Notes under the pieces: model-generated | Told to the model about the DNA's origin: nothing | The model's database searches: none | What the model saw: only the letters and a program-made list of their open reading frames with translations | Part shown: one piece after another, positions 37,890 through 47,638 of the stretch | How positions within the stretch are numbered: the first letter of the stretch is position 1 | Layout of the letters: each line of letters opens with the position of its first letter | Origin: Proteus columbae | GTDB taxonomy: Bacteria; Pseudomonadota; Gammaproteobacteria; Enterobacterales; Enterobacteriaceae | DNA: 64,000 bases | Assembly (NCBI RefSeq): GCF_009914335.1 | Contig: NZ_CP043925.1 | Location: 3,038,001 to 3,102,000 of the forward strand | Direction of reading: 5' to 3' | Position numbers and translations under genes: made by a program

Positions 37890-39155
37890 TTAAGCGTCGA
37901 TGCCTAGCTCTTCAGCAAGTGCAACAATTGCTTTTTCAAAGCAACCTAAAGGTGCGCGTACAGTACCAGCACCAATCTGACCAACACCCGGCTCTTTATG
38001 TGCAATACCTGTGTTAATCAGTGGCGTGATCCCTGTTTCAACAACGCGACGAGCATCTAAACCTAAACATGCACCTTGGAAATCCCAAGTTGGAATTTGC
38101 AACATCATGTTGCGTGCAAGATAGATCTCAGCCATTTCTTCAGTCACTTCACGCGCCGCATCCATACCACCTGATGCCCCCACAAAGCGTGTTACACCAG
38201 GAGCGGCAACCATTGCCGCGCCACCAATACCGAAGGTTTCAGTGATTGCACTATCACCGATATCTGGGTTCGCATCTGCTTGACTAAAGCCTGAGAAGAA
38301 CAGACCTTGTGGTGTATTTACTGGAGCGGTAAACCATTGGTCACCCATTCCGCTGATTTTGATACCAAAGTTGCTACCATTACGTGTCATTACAGTGACG
38401 ATAGTACCTTGCTTGATTTGAGCACCCGCATCCATCGCGGCTTTACAGTAAGCCATGGCTAAGTTCAGGAAGAATTGGTCTGTAATGCTCAGGAATTTAG
38501 TCACTTTGGTGATTTCAGCTTCTTCAAAATCTAAAGTGCCTAGTACTGGTGCAAGCTGGCGCAGTAGCAGTGCAGATGCGGCGATGTTACGTTGGTGGAA
38601 TTCATCACCCATCGTAATTGCTTGTCCCATAATTGCCGTCAGATCGATACCGTTTTCAAACGTTGCAATCGCTGCTTTTAATACTGGCGCCAAGCTATTT
38701 TGCATCCAATGTAAACGCTCTTGCACATCTGGACCGTAAGCACCAAAGCGCATCACTTTACCGATACCTTCGTTCATGTTGCAGTAAGCGTAGTTACCAT
38801 GAATGTGGTTTTTGATAACCAGCATTGGCATATGAGCAGAAGTAATACCGCCCATTGGGCCTACTGCATTCACGTTATGGCAAGGAATAAACTCAATTTC
38901 GCCGGCTTCTAACATTGCCAATGCTTGTTCTTCAGTTTCTGCCCAACCTTCAAATAAAGAAGCACCGATACATGCACCGCGAACAGGGCCACTCATTTCC
39001 CCCCAAGTTACTGGTGGACCTGCGTGAAGTAATTTTTTACCTGTCTCTAAAGCAGGAACAACTTCTTTTGCTAAGCTAACATCACACCAGTGAGGACGGG
39101 CTTCACGGATACGTTCGATAACTGCTTCATTCGCTTGTTCGATAGTTGAGTACAT
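37890..39155 (-). CDS. allG: AllG (YlbE, DUF1116), oxamate carbamoyltransferase subunit
   Basis: The 421-residue protein matches DUF1116/YlbE (WCDVSLAKEVVPAL, GPPVTWGEMSGPVRGA, HNVNAVGPMGG, GMPMLV-like segments). It has no membrane segments. In E. coli AllG with AllF and AllH converts oxalurate and phosphate to oxamate and carbamoyl phosphate. It starts 12 bp after the allF stop and ends 43 bp before allH, consistent with one transcript. Confidence 0.9.
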   Translation of the reverse strand: MYSTIEQANEAVIERIREARPHWCDVSLAKEVVPALETGKKLLHAGPPVTWGEMSGPVRGACIGASLFEGWAETEEQALAMLEAGEIEFIPCHNVNAVGPMGGITSAHMPMLVIKNHIHGNYAYCNMNEGIGKVMRFGAYGPDVQERLHWMQNSLAPVLKAAIATFENGIDLTAIMGQAITMGDEFHQRNIAASALLLRQLAPVLGTLDFEEAEITKVTKFLSITDQFFLNLAMAYCKAAMDAGAQIKQGTIVTVMTRNGSNFGIKISGMGDQWFTAPVNTPQGLFFSGFSQADANPDIGDSAITETFGIGGAAMVAAPGVTRFVGASGGMDAAREVTEEMAEIYLARNMMLQIPTWDFQGACLGLDARRVVETGITPLINTGIAHKEPGVGQIGAGTVRAPLGCFEKAIVALAEELGIDA

Positions 39156-39167
39156 ATCTGCAATTCC

Positions 39168-40835
39168 TTATTTCAATTTCTTTAATATTTCAGCCAGTTT
39201 TTTATTGCCACCTGCGACAGGTGCCCACTGATAATGAACAACGGGGGTGCCACTTGATTGCAGATCGTCTGCGAAGCTACGTAATCCTGCGTTGATCACA
39301 GAGATCCCGTTAAGCAGTGGCGACACTTCAGCATGTGCTTCTGCTGGATGAGGCTGGATTAATTCTTTGGCCAATAAAACGGCTTCTGGCAACGTATCCA
39401 TCACAATAATGCCCGCTTCTTTTAGCTGTTTTTGCTGTTCGCTACGGTTTTGTGGATCGTCTTCAGTACCCGTAATAGTTGCGATAGTGATCAATGGATT
39501 TGCTTCGTCACGTTTCTCATTCAGTTTTTTGATTTCCTGAATTAACGCGCCAGCTGGATCTTGAGTTGCGCCATAACCAATAACAAAATCAACCAGTAAC
39601 ACGCCAGCTTCGGTTTTATTGCTTAGCTCACTGATAAATTTGTTACGTGTAGATGGGTCAATCATTGGGTGTGGTTTACCCTGTGTATAGAAGTCATCAC
39701 CCATATCGATAATTTTGTGGCCATCAGCATCTAGCATCGTGCCTTGTTTATGTTCGTTATCGACTTCAACATTGAGTTTCTCAGATAACAACATGGCGCA
39801 CTCAGCCGCTAACGTACCACCAGCATAAAGACCAATGATTTTCTTACCCGCTACTTTTGGTAATTCCGCGGCAATATCTTCAACACGAGCTAATTCAGCC
39901 GCAATACGTGCAGTTTCATCTAAAGTGCGAGTGAAATAGATATTGTCGTCTTGGAATTTCTCAGGTTTTGTTCCTAAGAATTGAGCCACAATCGGTTTGT
40001 TATGGCGTTTCATTTCAGCAATGATTTTTTGGCGAACAGCTGGCGCTGGTGGCTTAGAAACAAAAGCAATAACTCGAGTGTTAGGATCAGCAGCCAGCAT
40101 ATTGATAGCTGTTATTGCACTGATGCCACCAATTTGCTCAGTTAAATCACGACCACCTAAACCAATGGAGTGAGAAATACCTTGGCGCTGTAAAACAATC
40201 TGTGAGGTGATTTCTTGAATACCAGTACCTGATGCGCCCACAATACCGATTGAACCTTTAGGAGCAATATTCGCGAAAGCAAGAGGAGCTCCCGCAATAT
40301 TCGCAGTACCACAGTCAGGCCCCATCACAATCAGACCTTTTGCAGCTGCTTTTTCTTTTAATGCTTTTTCATCTGCGATAGAAACGTTGTCAGAGAACAG
40401 CATAACGTTACAGCCATCTTCTAAACCGGTATCAGCTAATTCAGCCGCATATTCACCCGCAATAGAGATAAGTAACATATTGGCATTCGTGCTTTTTTGT
40501 TTAGCGGTACGCCAGCTACGCACTGTTGTTAATTTGTTACCACCTTTTTGACCACTGGCTATCTCTGCCAGTGCTTCCTCTAATGCCGTAGAAATCATAT
40601 CGATAATGGAAGGATCGTCTGATTCCGCTTTAATCGAAACACAAATGTCATTCGGTGTGGCTTCGTTAAACATGTCGTGCCAGAAACCGGTGACATCGAG
40701 AAGAGATTTATTCGCTGGTGTTCCCATCATGACGGAAATTTCTTCCACCTCTGGGGCTTCACTTAATTTTCGGGAAATAATCATCAGGCTTACTGAATCC
40801 TGAAAGCTCCCTTTTTTAATAAAAGCATGGATCAT
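39168..40835 (-). CDS. allF: AllF (FdrA), oxamate carbamoyltransferase subunit
   Basis: The 555-residue FdrA-family protein has a succinyl-CoA synthetase-like plan: an N-terminal extension, a CoA-binding-like Rossmann part (about 150-260; GPDCGTANIAG, IGIVGASGTGIQEIT with a Gly-rich loop) and a ligase-like part (about 335-500). FdrA was named as a suppressor of dominant-negative FtsH mutations, and the E. coli gene is now called allF because it is needed for oxamate carbamoyltransferase. It is the first gene of the minus-strand operon. AAGGAT lies before the ATG. A long region without genes upstream holds a CRP-like site. Confidence 0.9.
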   Translation of the reverse strand: MIHAFIKKGSFQDSVSLMIISRKLSEAPEVEEISVMMGTPANKSLLDVTGFWHDMFNEATPNDICVSIKAESDDPSIIDMISTALEEALAEIASGQKGGNKLTTVRSWRTAKQKSTNANMLLISIAGEYAAELADTGLEDGCNVMLFSDNVSIADEKALKEKAAAKGLIVMGPDCGTANIAGAPLAFANIAPKGSIGIVGASGTGIQEITSQIVLQRQGISHSIGLGGRDLTEQIGGISAITAINMLAADPNTRVIAFVSKPPAPAVRQKIIAEMKRHNKPIVAQFLGTKPEKFQDDNIYFTRTLDETARIAAELARVEDIAAELPKVAGKKIIGLYAGGTLAAECAMLLSEKLNVEVDNEHKQGTMLDADGHKIIDMGDDFYTQGKPHPMIDPSTRNKFISELSNKTEAGVLLVDFVIGYGATQDPAGALIQEIKKLNEKRDEANPLITIATITGTEDDPQNRSEQQKQLKEAGIIVMDTLPEAVLLAKELIQPHPAEAHAEVSPLLNGISVINAGLRSFADDLQSSGTPVVHYQWAPVAGGNKKLAEILKKLK

Positions 40836-41007
40836 TATGATATCCTTAACGCATTTAATATATGTAACAGCACATATCTATTTGCATTTCGTTTTTTTGA
40901 TAATAAGAAGCCTATTTGCTTAAGTTATTAAGCAATATAAATAAATGTCTGATTTATTAATTTCTAATCTCTGTATATAAACATACTGAAGAAATATCGA
41001 AATGTAG

Positions 41008-41023
41008 AGTGACAGAAGTCACA
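41008..41023. promoter_or_regulatory. Candidate CRP-cAMP site upstream of allF
   Basis: AGTGACAGAAGTCACA fits TGTGA-N6-TCACA with one mismatch in the left half. It is centred about 180 bp upstream of the allF start, so promoter spacing depends on the unmapped start site. Catabolite control of a nitrogen/carbon scavenging operon would be reasonable. Confidence 0.55.
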
Positions 41024-41310
41024 CTTATTTATTGTAAAAAATTTTTATTTAATCGAACGATATTTATTAAATAAATTATGATGAGGAATGCTTATTAATT
41101 TAGGGATAGAACCTAAAACTTCACAGAGGGATTTAACGAATAAGAAACAATCAATGGAATACAAACTTCAAATAAAACAAAGACAACCAATTATCAAGTT
41201 ACAATTTTATAACATACAACAATAAATAATTATTATCAATAAATAAAAAAGGCTATTTTCCTTTGTTAAATTTAAAAATTAATCTTTATTTTCAATTGTA
41301 TTTTATTTTA

Positions 41311-41348
41311 TAAAAAACAAAAAAAGCCTTTTATTTAATAAGGCTTTT
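41311..41348 (-). terminator. Terminator of yceI
   Basis: AAAAGCCTT (41322-41330) / AAGGCTTTT (41340-41348) form a 9-bp stem, and on the minus strand a T-tract follows (A-rich 41311-41321). Confidence 0.82.
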
Positions 41349-41381
41349 AAAATAGAAAGAATATTTAATATATAACTTAAG

Positions 41382-41948
41382 TTACTGCTTAATAGCTTCA
41401 ACTTGAATTTTTAATGTCATATTATCCGCCATCCCTTCTTTGACTAAAAAGTCTACGCCCCAATCTGAACGTTTAATGGTTGTTTCAAAATCTCCCCCAC
41501 AAACAGGTGCATTAAATACAGGGTTTTCATAACAATTAAATTTAGTTGCTGTTAAATGAATTGGCAGTGTTTTCCCTTTCATTGTTAATAACCCATCAAT
41601 AGATGTAGGCTTATTATTAGAAAAATGCCATTGTGTTGAAGAAAACTGAATTGTTGGGTATTTATCTGCATCTAAAATATCGGCACTTTTCACATGATTA
41701 TCAAATGCCTTTAATCCCGTATTTAATGTTTTAACTGGAATAGAAACATTTATTTTTCCTATATTCTTTTCTGGTGAATAAGTTAAATCCCCTTCAATCT
41801 CATAAAAACCACCACTATTTGTCGAAGTACCAAAGTGATCAATATAAAACATAGCCTTAGTGTGTGTCGGCTCAAGTTTATATTCATTTGCTTGCACTGT
41901 CGGCACAAGTAATAATGAGGATAATACGGCAGGTAAAATAAATTTCAT
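41382..41948 (-). CDS. YceI-family periplasmic lipid-binding protein
   Basis: The 188-residue precursor has a signal peptide (about residues 1-20, ending VQA) and a YceI beta-barrel lipocalin-like fold: KLEPTHTKAMFYIDHFG at the start, LKAFDNHVKSADILDADKYP, and SDWGVDFLVKEGM near the end. YceI-type proteins bind polyisoprenoid or other long amphipathic lipids in the periplasm; the role is unknown in most cases. It is 87 bp downstream of the isochorismatase-like gene. AGGAA precedes the start. Confidence 0.88.
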   Translation of the reverse strand: MKFILPAVLSSLLLVPTVQANEYKLEPTHTKAMFYIDHFGTSTNSGGFYEIEGDLTYSPEKNIGKINVSIPVKTLNTGLKAFDNHVKSADILDADKYPTIQFSSTQWHFSNNKPTSIDGLLTMKGKTLPIHLTATKFNCYENPVFNAPVCGGDFETTIKRSDWGVDFLVKEGMADNMTLKIQVEAIKQ

Positions 41949-42035
41949 TATTTATTCCTAATATATTTTTATAAAATAATGCCCATAAAGAAAAAGCTTT
42001 ATAGGCATTTTTAAACAAAGAGAGTTTAAAATTAA

Positions 42036-42713
42036 TTAACGCTGAGAATCTAAAACTTCGTTATTTTTTAATACGTCTTGAGCTTTGCTATAACTTTCAA
42101 TTAATAACTGGTAAGCAGGGAAAATCTGAGTATACGCTTGCGCCCATTCAGCGGCATCAGCACGGTTCCATGTTTTTTGAATTTCAGAAGCAACCGCTGC
42201 GGTATCCATCGGTACTACACCCGCCTGAACAATACGAGCTAAGGTAATTTCTTCAGCCATTTTACTGTAAGTACCTGATGCATCAATCACTGCAAAGACT
42301 TGATAACCTTCAGCAACCGCACTAATTGCAGGGAATGCCATACAAACACTCGTAATAGTACCCGCGATAATTAATTGCTTTTTACCTGTTGCTTTAACAG
42401 CTTCAACAAACTCAGGATTATCCCAAGCGTTAATTTCACCTTTACGTGCAATATATTTTGCATGAGGTGCATTTTGATGAATTTCAGGAATTAATGGACC
42501 ATTAGGACCTTGTGGTACAGAAGCGGTTGTAATAACAGGCATATTAGCTAATGTTGCCATTTTCGCTAATACTGAAGCGCGTGCTCGTAATTCAGTCATT
42601 GGCATATCACCTACGGTTTGAAATAAACCACTTTGGTGATCAATTAATAACATAACAGCATCTTCTGGATTAATTACAGGGCGTTGACCATTAAAATTTG
42701 CTGGAGTGCTCAT
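42036..42713 (-). CDS. YcaC-like isochorismatase-family hydrolase
   Basis: The 225-residue protein has the cysteine hydrolase triad of the family: D25 (LIDHQSGL), K91 (ARKGEINAW) and C124 ([12 protein letters not shown]). This arrangement and the long C-terminal helix fit the YcaC subfamily, whose substrate is unknown. It lies divergent to the pirin gene, with a 14-bp inverted repeat in the shared promoter region. YcaC-like and pirin genes under a LysR regulator are common neighbours in proteobacteria (recollection), suggesting a response to quinones or aromatic electrophiles. Confidence 0.87.
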   Translation of the reverse strand: MSTPANFNGQRPVINPEDAVMLLIDHQSGLFQTVGDMPMTELRARASVLAKMATLANMPVITTASVPQGPNGPLIPEIHQNAPHAKYIARKGEINAWDNPEFVEAVKATGKKQLIIAGTITSVCMAFPAISAVAEGYQVFAVIDASGTYSKMAEEITLARIVQAGVVPMDTAAVASEIQKTWNRADAAEWAQAYTQIFPAYQLLIESYSKAQDVLKNNEVLDSQR

Positions 42714-42865
42714 TTGTTTATTCCTTTTAATTAATAAAGTTGATTATTAACATGATTGAAGAAAAATATTAGAGAAAAATATTTTTATATCGTTTCTCTT
42801 CTGCTGTAATAAACAATAGTCAATTAATTAAAAGCTCGGTAGTAGCAATTCTGATAAACACTATT

Positions 42866-42910
42866 CTAAAAATAGAACACTGAAACATTTTATTATTGTT
42901 CTATTTTTAG
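42866..42910. promoter_or_regulatory. Perfect 14-bp inverted repeat in divergent promoter region
   Basis: CTAAAAATAGAACA (42866-42879) and TGTTCTATTTTTAG (42897-42910) are exact inverted copies separated by 17 bp, so the arm centres are three helical turns apart. It lies between the divergent hydrolase and pirin genes and probably binds a regulator such as the LysR protein encoded at 43947-44852. Confidence 0.75.
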
Positions 42911-42993
42911 GATGATGAAATCTAATTTTGATACTACTTAAATATATTAGTCGCTCTAAAATAGCACCTATAGACATTTTATAGGAACATTTT

Positions 42994-43869
42994 ATGAAAA
43001 AGATCATAGGTATTTATAAAGCACCTCGTCAACATTGGGTTGGTGATGGTTTTCATGTTCGCTCACTCTTTAGTTATGGTAATCATGGTAAATATTTAAA
43101 CCCATTTTTACTTTTAGATAGAGCTGGCCCTACTGATTTTCCTGCATCTCAAGGACATAATCGTGGTGTCGGTGAACACCCTCACCGCGGATTTGAAACG
43201 GTCACCATTGTTTATAAAGGTGAAGTTGCACACCATGATTCCACTGGAGAAGGTGGCGTAATCGGCCCAGGTGATGTGCAGTGGATGACCGCTGCTTCAG
43301 GTATTTTACATCAAGAATATCATTCTGATGCATTTACTAAAGAAGGCGGAGTGTTAGATATGGTGCAGTTGTGGGTTAATCTTCCATCGGAAGCTAAATC
43401 AGCACCTGCTGGCTATCAGTTATTAAAAGAAAGCGCGATCCCTGTACTTCCTTTGGCAGATAACGCGGGTCAATTGCGCGTTATTGCTGGGAATTACCAT
43501 GACACAGATGGCGCAGCAAAAACCTTTTCACCTGTAGATGTGTGGGATCTCCAATTAAAAAGCACAAAATCAGTGACGCTGCCGACCAAGAAAGATCGCT
43601 ATGTTGGCTTAGTCGTTTTACACGGTAGTGTTTATCTTGATAATCAGACCCAATTACAAACAGGTGATTTAGTTATTTTAGATAATGAAGGTGGTACTGT
43701 TAATCTTGAAGCGATTGAAGATGATGCTATCGTCTTATATCTCAGTGGTGAACCTATTAATGAGCCTGTTGTAGGTTATGGTCCTTTTGTGATGAATAGC
43801 GAAGCACAAATCAGACAGGCCATTGATGATTTTAACCAAGGTAAATTTGGTCGTATTCCTAATGAGTAA
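42994..43869 (+). CDS. Pirin-family cupin protein (YhhW-like)
   Basis: The 291-residue bicupin begins with a pirin domain carrying the metal-binding residues in HPHRGFETVTIVYKGEV, then HHDSTGEGG and GILHQE. The C-terminal cupin follows (about 170-290). E. coli YhhW is a quercetin dioxygenase-like enzyme in vitro; the true role of bacterial pirins is unclear. It shares the 14-bp inverted repeat region with the divergent hydrolase and is convergent with a LysR gene. Confidence 0.9.
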   Translation: MKKIIGIYKAPRQHWVGDGFHVRSLFSYGNHGKYLNPFLLLDRAGPTDFPASQGHNRGVGEHPHRGFETVTIVYKGEVAHHDSTGEGGVIGPGDVQWMTAASGILHQEYHSDAFTKEGGVLDMVQLWVNLPSEAKSAPAGYQLLKESAIPVLPLADNAGQLRVIAGNYHDTDGAAKTFSPVDVWDLQLKSTKSVTLPTKKDRYVGLVVLHGSVYLDNQTQLQTGDLVILDNEGGTVNLEAIEDDAIVLYLSGEPINEPVVGYGPFVMNSEAQIRQAIDDFNQGKFGRIPNE

Positions 43870-43905
43870 CACTTTTTTAAGTACGATATAAAGCAATAAA
43901 CATTC

Positions 43906-43938
43906 AAACGGCTCCCTTTAATATTCGGAGCCGTTTTT
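43906..43938. terminator. Bidirectional terminator between pirin and LysR genes
   Basis: AAACGGCTCC / GGAGCCGTTT form a 10-bp stem with an 11-base loop; TT and AT follow on the plus side. It separates convergent genes. Confidence 0.88.
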
Positions 43939-43946
43939 ATATTGTT

Positions 43947-44852
43947 CTACTCTTTCAATGGAGACATATTATCAGCAAGGTATTCCAGTAACACCTGAAT
44001 AGCAGGTAATAACCCTTTTCTTGACGGATAAACTGCATGAATAACATCTTTAGGAAAACGCCAATTTGGCAACACTTCAATTAGCGTGCCGTCTTGTAAT
44101 TCTTTTTCAACCACACTCAGTGGTAATCGCGCTATTCCTAATCCTTTTAATGTTGCTTTATAAAGCGTAATAACATCTGTTGTCGCTAATTTCGGCATTA
44201 CGTGTTGTGTGGAAACCGTACCATTTTCATGAGTCAACGTAAGTGTGTATTGTTGTGAGTGTTCGCTATTTGCCAAAATAGGATAATCTGCAAGTTGTTC
44301 TGGTGAATCAGGAAGCTCTTGCCCTTCAAATAACAGGGGACTGGCAACTAGAACACGTCGAGAATAGCCTAGAATTTTCATTGTTAAACCTGAATCATCT
44401 AGCGGTAATGCTCTTACTCGTAAAGCTAAATCTAGGCCTTCACTAATTACATCAACAGGTCGATTAATGGCTAAGATCTGAATATTAATATCTGGATATT
44501 TTTCCATAAAATCGACCAAAATATCTTGAATATAAATTTGTAATAATGCGACAGGACACGAGAGTTTAATGGTGCCATGTGGGTGCCCTTGTACCGAATA
44601 AATAATTTCTTCCGCTATTTCAGCTTCTGCAACCACATTTTTACACTGCTGATAAAATGTCTGCCCGATTTTAGTGACATGAAATTGACGTGTAGAGCGA
44701 TAAATCAAAGAGACATTGAGTTTCTGTTCCAAATCAGCGATACGACGACTTAGTTTAGATTTAGGTATACCTAATGTTTCTGCCGCTTGAGAAAAACCGC
44801 CAAACTCAACGACTTTCACAAAATAGTAGAGATCATTTAAATCGTACTTCAT
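43947..44852 (-). CDS. LysR-family regulator beside the pirin/isochorismatase genes
   Basis: The 301-residue protein has an N-terminal LysR HTH (DLNDLYYFVKVVEFGGFSQAAETLG, SKLSRRIADLEQKLNV) and the substrate-binding half. It belongs to the large AaeR/YhaJ-like group that begins DLNDLYYF. Such regulators often control pirin/quinone or aromatic-response genes next to them. It is convergent with pirin. The likely target is the shared promoter region with the 14-bp repeat. Confidence 0.85.
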   Translation of the reverse strand: MKYDLNDLYYFVKVVEFGGFSQAAETLGIPKSKLSRRIADLEQKLNVSLIYRSTRQFHVTKIGQTFYQQCKNVVAEAEIAEEIIYSVQGHPHGTIKLSCPVALLQIYIQDILVDFMEKYPDINIQILAINRPVDVISEGLDLALRVRALPLDDSGLTMKILGYSRRVLVASPLLFEGQELPDSPEQLADYPILANSEHSQQYTLTLTHENGTVSTQHVMPKLATTDVITLYKATLKGLGIARLPLSVVEKELQDGTLIEVLPNWRFPKDVIHAVYPSRKGLLPAIQVLLEYLADNMSPLKE

Positions 44853-45379
44853 TGTGTATCACCTATTAGGTTATTTTCAATATTTAGCTGAATTGTTTCA
44901 GGTATCGATATTATGGCAAAAAATAATTGTAAATATTATTTACCATTATTCAGCTATTGTTAATGACATTATAATCACATAGGTTAATAAAATAAAGGCG
45001 ACCGAAAATAGTAACACAATCCGTTATAATCTTATTAATTTAATATTATAAATGTGATATGAGATAAAATTACATACCATAATTATATTTTATTTCCACC
45101 TATCATTGAATTTAGTTTTTATTATTAATGTTTAGTTATAATAAAAACAAAAACAACAATAAAAACATAAAGATAAATAATCACTCTGTATTTCAATAAC
45201 ATTAAGTTACATAAAATCGCTTATTTTAAAATTAAGTTAATAAATAATTTTATTTTTATGACATCAATCAATGAATATTTAATAATATGTTAATAAGATC
45301 ATCTTCAATAAAAATACTTATTAGCTTTACTTTTTACTTCCGATTATTTATTTAACCTGCAACCTAATGGAATAACCTG
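44853..45379. other. AT-rich intergenic region
   Basis: These 527 bp separate the LysR gene from the first DASS transporter gene, divergently oriented. No gene, clear terminator or operator was seen. The promoter of each gene should lie in it. Confidence 0.5.
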
Positions 45380-46852
45380 ATGAATAAATTAACTCCATTA
45401 CGACCTATACCTACATTAATCGCCGTTTCTATTACCCTTATTATCTGGTTTCTTGTTCCTGTACCACAAGGTGTTGATCCCAATGCTTGGCATTTATTAG
45501 CACTCTTTGTAGGTACTATCGCCGCCATTATTGGTAAAGCACTTCCTATCGGTGCTGTATCTATTATTGCTATCGCATTAGTCGCTGTTACAGGTGTCAC
45601 TAATCCTAATTCAACCAAAGCCGCTATCGGTGATGCATTAAGTGGATTTTCCAATGATCTTATCTGGTTAATTGGTATTTCCATTATGGTATCAATGAGT
45701 CTAAATAAAACGGGACTCGGCGCTAGAATTGGTTATTATTTTATTTCACTTTTTGGTAAAAGAACCATTGGAATAGCCTATTCATTAGCAATTGCAGAAA
45801 CAATCTTAGCTCCTGTAACACCAAGTAATACCGCACGAGGGGGTGGGATTATTCACCCCATTATGCGATCAATTTCAGATAGTTTTAACTCTAAAGCGGA
45901 AGATGGTACAAGTAGTAAAATAGGCCGTTACCTCTCTTTAGTGAACTACAATATAAATCCTATTACTTCTGCTATGTTTATTACGGCAACAGCTCCTAAC
46001 CCGCTAATTGTCAGTTTAATTATTAGTGAAACAGATCCTACACATGAGCTTAGTTGGTCTATGTGGGCAATTGCGGCTTTTGTGCCAGCTATCGTTTCAT
46101 TAATTTTAATGCCTATTGTTATTTATCTATTTTATAAACCTGAAATAACCCGCACTCCAAATGCACCTCATTTTGCCAAAGAGCGTTTAGCGCAATTAGG
46201 CCCTATTTCATTACCTGAAAAAATAACTCTTGCCGTCTTCGCCTTGTTATTAATCATGTGGGCTGGTGTCCCAGCATTATTATTTGGTGATGGATTTAGC
46301 GTTAATGCAACAACAGCAGCCTTTATTGGTTTGTCGATTTTATTATGTACTGGCGTTTTAAATTGGGATGATATTTTAAAAAACAAAGGTGCATGGGATA
46401 CAGTAGTTTGGTTCTCTGCATTAGTAATGATGGCATCCTTCTTAGGAAAATTAGGATTAATTAAATGGTTGTCACTCAGTGTAGGGGCAAGTATTGATAG
46501 CATGGGCATTAGTTGGGTCAGTGGCATGATATTACTGGTACTAATTTATGTTTATTCTCATTATTTCTTTGCTAGTACTACTGCTCATATTACCGCAATG
46601 TTCGCCGCTTTTTATGCCGCAGGTTTAGCCCTTGGCGCACCACCAATGTTATTAGGGCTTATTTTGGCATTCTCATCTTCATTAATGATGTCACTCACTC
46701 ATTACGGCACAGGCACCGCCCCCATTATTTTCGGTTCTGGCTACGCCACATTAGGTGAATGGTGGAAAACGGGATTTGTGATGAGTGTGGTTAACCTTAT
46801 CGTTTGGATAACCCTTGGTAGCATGTGGTGGAAGGTGTTGGGATATTGGTAG
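45380..46852 (+). CDS. DASS-family dicarboxylate/citrate transporter (CitT/TtdT-like)
   Basis: The 490-residue protein has about 12-14 membrane helices and is of the divalent anion:Na+ symporter or antiporter family. The SNT-type motif (APVTPSNTARGG) and the C-terminal SLTHYGTGTAPII motif are those of the 2-oxoglutarate/malate and citrate/tartrate:succinate antiporter group. It is a single gene, so the substrate (tartrate, citrate, malate, 2-oxoglutarate) cannot be told. The second DASS gene 0.8 kb away belongs to a different subfamily. Confidence 0.88.
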   Translation: MNKLTPLRPIPTLIAVSITLIIWFLVPVPQGVDPNAWHLLALFVGTIAAIIGKALPIGAVSIIAIALVAVTGVTNPNSTKAAIGDALSGFSNDLIWLIGISIMVSMSLNKTGLGARIGYYFISLFGKRTIGIAYSLAIAETILAPVTPSNTARGGGIIHPIMRSISDSFNSKAEDGTSSKIGRYLSLVNYNINPITSAMFITATAPNPLIVSLIISETDPTHELSWSMWAIAAFVPAIVSLILMPIVIYLFYKPEITRTPNAPHFAKERLAQLGPISLPEKITLAVFALLLIMWAGVPALLFGDGFSVNATTAAFIGLSILLCTGVLNWDDILKNKGAWDTVVWFSALVMMASFLGKLGLIKWLSLSVGASIDSMGISWVSGMILLVLIYVYSHYFFASTTAHITAMFAAFYAAGLALGAPPMLLGLILAFSSSLMMSLTHYGTGTAPIIFGSGYATLGEWWKTGFVMSVVNLIVWITLGSMWWKVLGYW

Positions 46853-46861
46853 GATTTTAAT

Positions 46862-46893
46862 AAATCAGAGCAAAGTTTCCCTTGCTCTGATTT
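46862..46893 (+). terminator. Terminator after the first DASS gene
   Basis: AAATCAGAGCAA / TTGCTCTGATTT form a perfect 12-bp stem with an 8-base loop. Confidence 0.82.
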
Positions 46894-47010
46894 AATATTG
46901 GAGTGACTTGTTTTAAATTTCAAATTTAAATTTCAGATTTAGATTCTAGTCTTAAATAATGAATACGTTTAAAACAGTATGATTAAATTGAAAACCACTT
47001 CTTATTAATC

Positions 47011-47616
47011 TTAATCAGCGACATTCTTATCCGGCATATAAGATCCAATATTATAGGCTTCTAATTTTGGCGCTTTATCAGAATTAAGATCAAAATTAAA
47101 TATCGTTATTGTGCCTGGTGTTGCGGGTAATAAAAACTCAGGTGACAAATTTAAAAATACTTTACAGGCTGCACGAATAACACCACTATGCACAACCGCT
47201 AATAAATCACTGTCTTCTTTATGTACCCATTCCTTTAATGCCGCACCAATGCGATCACAAAAATCAAACCAATTTTCACCTTTAGGTGGCGTATATGTTC
47301 CTGCTCGCCAATTTTTGTATTTATCGGCATGATGTCTTATGAGTTCTGGTTTTCGCTGTCCTGTCCATTCCCCCATATTTAACTCACGTAATAACGGCTC
47401 TTTAACCGCTTCGGGATGACCGACAATTTCTGCGGTTTGTACTGTTCGCCCTAAATCTGACGTAATAATCCTAGCGGGTGATAACAATTTAATGCTCTCT
47501 TTTATCGCCATTGCTTGATTAATGCCTTTTGGTGATAAACAAGAATTAGCATGTCCTTGTAAGCGTGATTCCATATTCCATAAGGTTTCACCGTGTCTTA
47601 ATAAAATTAGTCTCAT
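47011..47616 (-). CDS. Histidine phosphatase (phosphoglycerate mutase-like)
   Basis: The 201-residue protein has the RHGETLWN catalytic motif at residues 7-14 (His phospho-acceptor) and the later VVHSGVIRA His. It belongs to the GpmB/CobC/PhoE-like histidine phosphatase branch. It lies 22 bp downstream of the second DASS transporter gene, in one operon. The neighbour suggests dephosphorylation of an imported or metabolised phosphorylated organic acid, but the substrate is not known. Confidence 0.86.
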   Translation of the reverse strand: MRLILLRHGETLWNMESRLQGHANSCLSPKGINQAMAIKESIKLLSPARIITSDLGRTVQTAEIVGHPEAVKEPLLRELNMGEWTGQRKPELIRHHADKYKNWRAGTYTPPKGENWFDFCDRIGAALKEWVHKEDSDLLAVVHSGVIRAACKVFLNLSPEFLLPATPGTITIFNFDLNSDKAPKLEAYNIGSYMPDKNVAD

Positions 47617-47638
47617 TATTATTCCTTAATTTAATGGC

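Larger units (their letters stand above)
40836..41381. other. Regulatory region upstream of allF and yceI terminator
   Basis: About 545 bp without a gene, very AT-rich. It contains the allF promoter side, a CRP-like site at 41008-41023 and the yceI terminator at 41311-41348. Confidence 0.6.
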
